From positions 129,290 to 193,289 of the forward strand of contig PDUO01000015.1 in NCBI GenBank assembly GCA_003008705.1: a stretch of DNA of 64,000 nt. Reading direction: 5' to 3'. Made by a program: the position numbers and the translations under genes. Below the pieces are notes generated by a model, which made no database searches, was not told the origin of the DNA, and saw only the letters and a list, made by a program, of their open reading frames with translations. Positions within the stretch are counted from its first letter, which is position 1, and each line of letters starts with the position of its first letter. Source of the DNA: Pezicula radicicola (Eukaryota; Ascomycota; Leotiomycetes; Helotiales; Dermateaceae). Shown here one piece after another: positions 57,193 through 64,000 of this stretch.

Positions 57193-58031
57193 TTAATTTA
57201 CCCCCCTCAAAGCCATAGATCCCAAAACCAAAACCTCCAACTCCCGCCTCTCATCAACTTCCCTCACCACGAGACCATTAACACCCTTTCCAGCTCCACC
57301 TTTCCCACCACCAAGAGAATTCAACTTATAAATCTTCTTGACCCTCGATAAATCCGTGATCCCTGTGAGATTCTCATCTGTGAAAGGGATTTGAGTACCG
57401 GTTATTGAGGTGGATAAGTGGGTTTGGATTTCAGATGCGAATACAGATGGGGTTGTGGAGAGTTTGATGACTAGGAGGTTTGTTGTTGTGGGGGTTATAC
57501 CAAAGCGACGGAAGGAATCGGCGATCTTTTTGATTTTTGGAAAGAGACAAGGTTAGTTTGATTGATTGAGGCTTGTTACAGAAGTTTAAATGAGGCGGCT
57601 CGGGATAGGAAAGGAGCGAGCCTACTTAAGCGTGGGGGATTTACGCAGGAGGGATCGACTTACATTGCTGTTTGGGCTTAAAGAGAAGACGATTTCGGAG
57701 TGAACATTTCGACTCTTTAATCTGTTTTCAAGTAGATCGCTCACAGCTCTGTATACTGCTGCTAGAGCATGTACTCTTGAGATGATCTGCCAAAAATCAC
57801 ATGATTAGTTTTTTTTTTAATCCTGTCACATGACAATTTTGACGACGAAGAAAGAGACTGCTTTCGAGTACGTACAACACTGGCGTCGATGAACGCGTAT
57901 TCGAAGTCTGTGTTACCACTAAGGAGTTGCTGGTGGAGAAAGGCGGCATTCTTAACATCTTTGAAGAGCGCAATGTGGAGAGTGTGGGATGAGGGGAGGT
58001 GCTCCAAGTTGAGAGACTCGATGGTAGCCAT
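57193..58031 (-). CDS. CGI121: EKC/KEOPS complex subunit Cgi121 (TPRKB-like)
   Basis: Three exons on the minus strand: 58031-57876, 57786-57664 and 57525-57193, all phase 0, giving 203 aa. Exon 1 starts [19 protein letters not shown] and ends ...EYAFIDASV; exon 2 reads [20 protein letters not shown] then [20 protein letters not shown]; exon 3 reads [20 protein letters not shown] with [20 protein letters not shown]. These are the family's helix and FRRFGI hallmark. KEOPS makes the t6A37 modification of tRNA with Bud32, Kae1 and Pcc1 (and Gon7) and affects telomeres and transcription. Cgi121 binds Bud32 and the tRNA 3' end. The gene looks intact; only exon 1 forms a sizeable open frame. Confidence 0.92.
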
Positions 58032-59894
58032 CGTGTCTGGCGGCGATGATTGGTTGGTTCGTGGCGTTTGTCGGATCGTCGATGCTGAGGCTTCCGCGGA
58101 GGTAAGGAGTCAAGTGGAAGCACGTTGCTGAGTTGAAGCAGGTAAGGAAGAACGTTATGTTGCCGTTGGACTCGCAAGTTAGCCGTGTGCCTTGGACCGA
58201 CGACACTTGTGACAACAAGTGTAACCTTGTGATGAGTTTAAATCTGAGTTGGAGCCGCAAACAATTTTCGGGCTCGAATCTGATCGTTAGCCCGGTGTTT
58301 AATGTGGTTTAATGTGGACTACCTGGACGAGAATTTGTTTAGATAGATTCTTGACGGCTTCAGCCCTAATACGGCTGGAATGGAAGGCCTTAAGTTAAGA
58401 AGAGGTCGAAGCGCTTGTTTGCTTTTGCGGTTGTGGCTGTGGTTGTGGTTGTGGTTGCGGTTATAACTTCTGTGAGGCACCAAGCCAGTGACAGACGTTG
58501 AAACTCGGATTGGTTCTCCAGTTATTGCGTTCCAGAAGAGATTACCAGCAACAGCAGATACCGGTAAGTGCACAACAAGGTTTGCGTCGAATGTTCACTT
58601 TGGACTAGTGATCGTCTGGAAATGTGATGGCGGCAAGGCGGCGTACGACAGAAGCTTAATTCGCAATTGGGGCTGGCAGTAAGGGAAGAGAGTTAGGTTA
58701 AGCGAGAATAGGGCATTGGGTACCTACGGAGGTACTCCCCATTGGGCTACTTCATCAAGACCTCCAATCAGCTGCAGATGAAGTTTATTTTGACCTTGGA
58801 GTTTGTAAATTCTGCAAAGTTGAGAAAGTAAAGTGAACCAGATGTGCTCTGCATAAAGAGATTCCCAGATGCATTACCCGCATTCAGAATTTCGGATCAC
58901 TAAAAAGCAATAATGATATGATGGCTTTGGAAAGGAAAAGAGCCAACCTGCCAACCTGGCCCTTGCTTACCGTGCCAAGTGAGTCTAGTATGATGAGGCT
59001 ACGGAGTACAGCCTCGCGTACTTGTCACTTAGTACGAGCTGGCTTTGTGAGGCAGAGTGAGAAAAGGCATTTAGTTTCTTGTAGTAGATTGAGATCCTGC
59101 TATCCTTCTGGCACAAACACATCCAATTGAGAGTTGCACTTGAAGAGTCGGTGTCTCCTCTTGTAACAAGAGCGAGTACGATTCGAGGATGTTGTTGTCT
59201 TGGCTCGCTTTTGCTTTCGCGCATTCGTACACAACTTACTTGAACTTAGTACCCTCGCTTTTGGTGTTGACAAGGCTTTAATTGCTTTAATTGCTTTTTT
59301 GCCATTGCGTTCACTCGTTTTCCTCTTGGTTGTCAGCGATGCCACATTGGCACGACCGTAATATGCGTTGTTAGCCCTCTTCCTCCTTTTATTTTAGATT
59401 TTAGATTTTAAATAGATTATATATAGTATTTGTATATAGGCTCTAATGCATGCCGTCGTGGGTAGAGAGAGACCCAAGGCTGGCTACTCGTACGCTATCT
59501 CTCTTTTCCAGCCCTCCTCAGCTTCCACTGTCGACCTGGTCGATCACGCTACCCTGACCCTGACCCTGACACTGTTAGCGTGCTTTCGCACCCCCCAAGC
59601 GTACCAGGGCGCAGAGGCAGATCGCGACTCACCATGTTGAGCGACGGCTCTCCACATTCCTCTCGAGTTCACGACGCCCGAGGGATCTTGTGCGATTTCC
59701 TCTTCCCAGCGCATGCGACAACGGCGGTCTTCGTCGCCAGCGGTGCTCTCGGACGCGATCACCGCAGAGCAAGATCAATACGACCAGCAGCAGGTCACAG
59801 CGGTCTCCATCCGATACCACGGGTATATTCCACGGCTTCTTCCAGCACCCAACGCGGCCTAACCGAAGCAGTGGCCGACGCACAGTTCTCGGTG
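58032..59894. other. Long intergenic region (1.9 kb)
   Basis: No supported gene. Contains a TGTGGT-type microsatellite (58428-58460), a TACGGAGTA (59000-59008), a short CCCTGA tandem at 59553-59572 and, from 59634, an open frame in phase with the next gene. Confidence 0.45.
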
Positions 59895-62772
59895 ATGCCT
59901 CCCCCAAAGCGTGGAGGCAGCGAGCTTAATAATGGAACACCCGCCAAGTTTCCCAAGACGACTGAAAACCCAGAGGAGTTCTCCAGTGCCGTGAAGAAGC
60001 GACTCCAGTCTTCCAACAGGACCGGCCAGGCATGCGATCGTTGCAAGGTCAGTAAGCCGCGAGGGATGTCCACTGACACGCCAACTAACATGCTCCTTAG
60101 GTACGGAAGATACGTTGTGATGGATTGCCTGGAGGATGCTCGCCATGTCTGCAGAACAGCACAGAATGTGCGACAACCGATCGAATAACGGGCCGGGCCA
60201 TGTCGAGGGGTTATGTCGAGGGGCTGGAACAACAGAATGCCGAGTACCAACAGAGAATACAGGAATTGGAACAGCGATTGATGCAGAACGGGGTAGAGAG
60301 CAAACCTTCGAATGGGTATCAAGGAACGTCAACTCAGAAGTACGACTATGCCAATCTCCAATCAACACAAAATGGTCAAATCTGGAATTCATCCCAATCT
60401 TCATTTACTCCAAGTGACGCCTCGACGGTCTTGACAGGCCAGCAGGGAGAGACCAAGGCATTACCAGCTTTCAGGGCAGGATGTGCGGGTGACAATTACC
60501 TCGGGGTGTCAGGGAGCTCCCACCTCAGCTCGATTAAGGGAACGGCACTATCAATTCTTGGGATGGAAATTGATATTGCAGATTTTGAATCCCCAGATAT
60601 GGACGAACCGGATCCTTCAGTTTTCCACCCTCGGTTATACAACAAGTCGTATCAAGCATTTCTGCAATCTGCCTTAAATATCAACCCGAGGCTTGAAAAT
60701 GTAGAACTACCGCCAAAACAAGAGGGCCTAACATATGTTTCATGGTATTTCCGAGTAATCGGCGCGTATATGCCCATCCTCCATAGGCCAACCATTATGA
60801 AAGTCGTAAGACGTTCTTCCTCAGCCTCCTTTGATGATCACTAACAAGAACAGCTCAATCGTATATATGATGATCCTTCGTTTCACCCGACAACAGCAGA
60901 AACGGTAATAGTTCATATGATCTTCGCAATCATGTACTTCCAACAAGGTACTCGTAACTGGGAAGATAATGAACAGCGAACCCGTTTCAATACTCTTTCG
61001 AATATGCATTATCATTACTGCCTCAGCATGTTCTCGTCACTCATATCTAATCATACGTTCCAGGATGTGCAAGCGTTAACGCTCATATGTGCACATCTAC
61101 GTAATTTCCCAAAGCCTGGTGCCAGTTGGCTCATGACTCAAACTACCATGTCTTTAGCTATCGAGATGGGACTCCACCGCTCCGTCAAAAGGTGGGCTTC
61201 GGAGAGCATTCCTAATCCCCTTGAGGTCGAGATGCGAAAGCGAACATTTTGGTCTTTGCTTGCCATTGATGTTACCCTCAGTGGAAAGCTAGGTCGGCCT
61301 ATGAGATTCACGCACGACGATTTCGATGTGGAGCTTCCTGGTCCAGTTGACGATGAATTGCTATCTGAAGCAGGGTTGGATACGTCTCGGGGACCAGGGA
61401 AATGTCTTTACAAGATAGGAATGGTAGCATATAGACTGCTTCCATTATTTATGGAATTATACAGCACGATATATGCTGTGCGAAGACGACCCGAAGCGTA
61501 TATTTCCCAAGTTAACCGCCTGGAGGGTTTATTACGGGACTGGAAAGAAAGCCTACCCACTGAGCTCGTCAAGGGACAAGCTGGACCTAGTGAACAAGAG
61601 GGACGGGTGTTTGCTCTTTACACACAAGTCTGGGCTCTCGAGTTTCGATTACTCTTGCGCCATCCTGCGGTTTCGTTGACTTCGGATGCGACTTTCAACG
61701 CTGCTAGTATGAGAATCTGTGTAGAATCTGCAAGACAAATGCTAGCAGTTGTGCGTCAACTGCAGAAATTCAAAAGCCTGGATACAACCTGGTATAATAG
61801 TACAGTGTATGTCATGGCGATCACTACAACATTATTTGATCAATGGGATAGGCGCGGTGAGATTTCAGGGGCAGACTTGGCTGCGCTGAAAGATGAGATG
61901 GATATGTGGTTAGATGTCATGGGAGACGTCGGGTCATTGCTAGGTAAGCTTTCTGCCTCTAATGTTTGGCAAAAAAAAATTAATGAGCAGGTTCTGGCAC
62001 TCGTCTTCGCGACGCTGTGAAAGTAGTTACCGACGGTACATTGAGTCTATTGTCTCGCAGTTTGCCTCCGAAAAAGGCATCGTATCTTACAAAAGCAAAC
62101 CTCAGTCAAGAAGATATAAAGCCAGAGCCAGACATCGATGCTACTCTTCAACCAGCATCAAATGCAGACAATGATTTCAGCAACAATTACAGCTATACCA
62201 ACACTGATCCTCAATCGCATGGAAGCGGTACAACTTCGGCATATCTCACACCCGATAATCATCTTCCACAAGGCCATCAGCCGGCTCCTTACCCTGCTTC
62301 AACGCAATACCCATCCTACACTGAATCATCGGCGAATACACTCAACACATACATAAACTATCAAAATTCATCAGCCGACTCAGTGGACGCACCTCTACAG
62401 CTGGGCAATTATTCTTCCCAAACCTCGCAGGTACCCTATCCATATACAACCCCATCACGGCCAGAATCATCTCCTATGCATTCCGGCTCACAAGCATGGC
62501 AACAATGGACCTCTACTGTAGCAGGTAACATTGAACATCAAGGCTACTCGAATGCTATGATGATGCAGATGGGTGGCCGACCAGGCAGTGTATCACAGAA
62601 TCAGATAAATGCGTCCATGGTGGATTTAGGGAGCACTCAGGCTGCCGTTGGGATTGATGTGCATTCTACAAACATGGGGGTTGGGCAGGTTGCGGGTGGA
62701 ATGAGTTGGCCGCTAAATATATTCGATGTTGGGGGGGGCGCAACAGGGTCCTTGAAATGTCCCCGGAGGTAG
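59895..62772 (+). CDS. Zn2Cys6 transcription factor with fungal_trans domain, 909 aa
   Basis: Exons 59895-60047, 60101-60805, 60854-61943 and 61991-62772. The zinc cluster straddles the first junction: C47-x2-C50-x6-C57-x6-C64-x2-C67-x6-C74, with RKIRCDGLP giving the usual basic region. TDRITGRAMSRGYVEGLEQQ and a heptad-like EQQNAEYQQRIQELEQRL form the linker and coiled-coil dimer region. The fungal_trans middle domain runs about 240-560 (for example WYFRVIGAYMPILHRPTI, then WLMTQTTMSLAIEMGLHRSV, RKRTFWSLLAIDVTLSGKLG). The C-terminal 200 residues are Ser/Gln/Tyr-rich with KPEPD-like acidic spots, an activation domain. Upstream in-frame ATG at 59634 would add 87 aa of poor quality, so I prefer 59895. 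Target pathway unknown. Confidence 0.9.
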
Positions 62773-64000
62773 AAAAGTGTCAGGAGAGGACCGCGCAATA
62801 AATAAAGGGAAGAAAATCACCTTGCAGACAAGTAATAAACAGGGACGATAATCAAAAGTTGAGCGATGGCGTTCTGGATAATTCTGGTCTGGCATGGCGT
62901 TACATGGTGGAAGGCATAACAGGATTTGCTACAGCGATTGGCGTTTTGAATCATTAATTGATGGCATTACATGGTGGAAATGTAACATTACCCATTTTGG
63001 GCAGGAGTTGTTCGGATTCGGCGTACATATATGTAATGTTGGATTAGATGTCTGTAGACATATCAAGGCTAAGTCCTATGTAACATGCTTGTGCTTGTGC
63101 TTCTATGTAATAGAAATAATGCATATTTATACTATGTACTCTGTAGATGTAAAGAGAGCAGAGTAGAGAGGATATTTTCAATAATATAGATATGTTAAAT
63201 TACCTATCCTACCTTACCTTAGGTAAGGTAAGTAATTGTTGTATTTGTATACCTAGTTTCTATTCACATAAAACTATTCAGTATGTACTCAAATCAAGTA
63301 AGTCATCTGGACTAAGTGTGTGACAGTTATAGAAGAAAATACAGTGAGTGGCCGGCCATATTAAGCGAACAGACGTGATCAGTAACACTTTTCAACACCC
63401 TCGCCCTTCCTCCTTTATTTTTTAAAGGCTCTCAGTTAGTGGTTCCTTAACTTATTCTAAGCGACAAGCCTTCATTAAGGTACTACTTCGTACATCGTCA
63501 TGACATCATTATCACAGTTGGCTCTACAACGCCTTACTTGAACACTCCCTCCCAAAAAGAAGTTACATTCTCAAGGCCTTCATTCAAGCACCGAAAACGG
63601 AAGCCGATGTTAGCCCAATCGAGTGCACATGGGAGCTTGGAATCCTTCTTGGAGCAGGTGAACTCTTGATATCATGGAACGCTGGTGGAGACTTGGAAAG
63701 TCGCATATTACCTTAATATTTAACACGCGTTATATTGCGTAGGTATACCTATATTTGAGATATCGGCGTAGGTCACTTGAAGTCATTCTTCTGTTTATTG
63801 CTAGATCGTGTGTTATAATTGTTTTCCTTGACCTTTCCTTTATACCTGAGTGATGGCTTAGATACATTCGGCGTTCGGCGAGGAATAGTACAATGAGTGA
63901 GAAGGTGTTGGAGGTGTACAAAAAAAGGCTAGCGTATTTGCTACTAGCGTATTTGCTATGGCAGACCTCGACGTAGTGGAATCGCCTATATAAGTGATAT
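62773..64000. other. Terminal intergenic region, no gene recognised
   Basis: Nothing supported. A direct repeat of TTACATGGTGGAA appears near 62902 and 62965. AT-rich stretches of CTTACC/GGTAAG type lie near 63200-63240. Confidence 0.45.

Noticed and set aside
59634..59894. 87-residue N-terminal extension of the Zn2Cys6 factor from an upstream ATG
   Set aside because: In phase and with ATG, but of non-conserved composition; MPPPKRGG at 59895 resembles the start in relatives as I recall it. Not excluded.
1..64000. tRNA or rRNA genes
   Set aside because: No B-box/A-box pair or rRNA segment was found by eye; a covariance-model scan was not possible.

Overview
This is a window of fungal nuclear DNA, almost certainly from a filamentous ascomycete (Pezizomycotina). 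Genes carry short introns of about 45-190 bp with GT...AG ends and CTAAC-like branch sites. The protein families are typical of that group: Zn2Cys6 regulators, a HET-domain protein, a BTB family, HOL1-like MFS, ABCA transporters, a LicD/Mnn4 protein and DUF6536. The only retroelement that can be tested carries the footprint of repeat-induced point mutation (RIP). A leotiomycete relative is a guess from overall protein resemblance, not something the sequence proves. Several open frames begin at GTG or TTG, so I moved those starts to the first sensible ATG.

Layout. 0-8.2 kb: a 2-oxoglutarate/Fe(II) oxygenase, a dead DUF6536 membrane-protein gene, an unrecognised 406-aa protein, a ketopantoate reductase-like enzyme and a flavin split-barrel protein. 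8.8-16.4 kb is a gene graveyard. It holds a 5'-truncated FMN-dependent monooxygenase with an internal stop, a broken MFS transporter containing an assembly gap, a Copia reverse-transcriptase fragment, the C-terminal stump of a fungal transcription factor and the N-terminal stump of an Old Yellow Enzyme. 17-34.3 kb is dense and intact: a GNAT acetyltransferase and a trypsin-like protease sharing one promoter region, a D-2-hydroxyacid dehydrogenase, a short Zn2Cys6 protein, a 1625-aa ABCA-type transporter, an amidase and a class I photolyase. At 35.7-37.6 kb is a secreted or ER/Golgi LicD/Mnn4-type protein with a Thr-Glu-Gln-Lys minisatellite tail.

37.6-49 kb is a gene-poor, AT-rich block around a near full-length but dead Copia LTR retrotransposon with two LTRs. 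49-58 kb holds two tandem BTB paralogues of identical length (347 aa), a HET-domain gene on the other strand and a third, decayed BTB copy. The block is closed by CGI121, a KEOPS subunit whose second and third exons are too short to stand out as open frames. 59.9-62.8 kb is a 909-aa Zn2Cys6 transcription factor. The last 1.2 kb has no recognisable gene.

The intact genes look like independent units rather than one pathway. The strongest linked story is decay: several classes typical of an accessory metabolic cluster (monooxygenase, ene-reductase, transporter, regulator) lie broken side by side next to a transposon fragment, and the BTB family is expanding and decaying beside a HET gene and a RIP-mutated retroelement.
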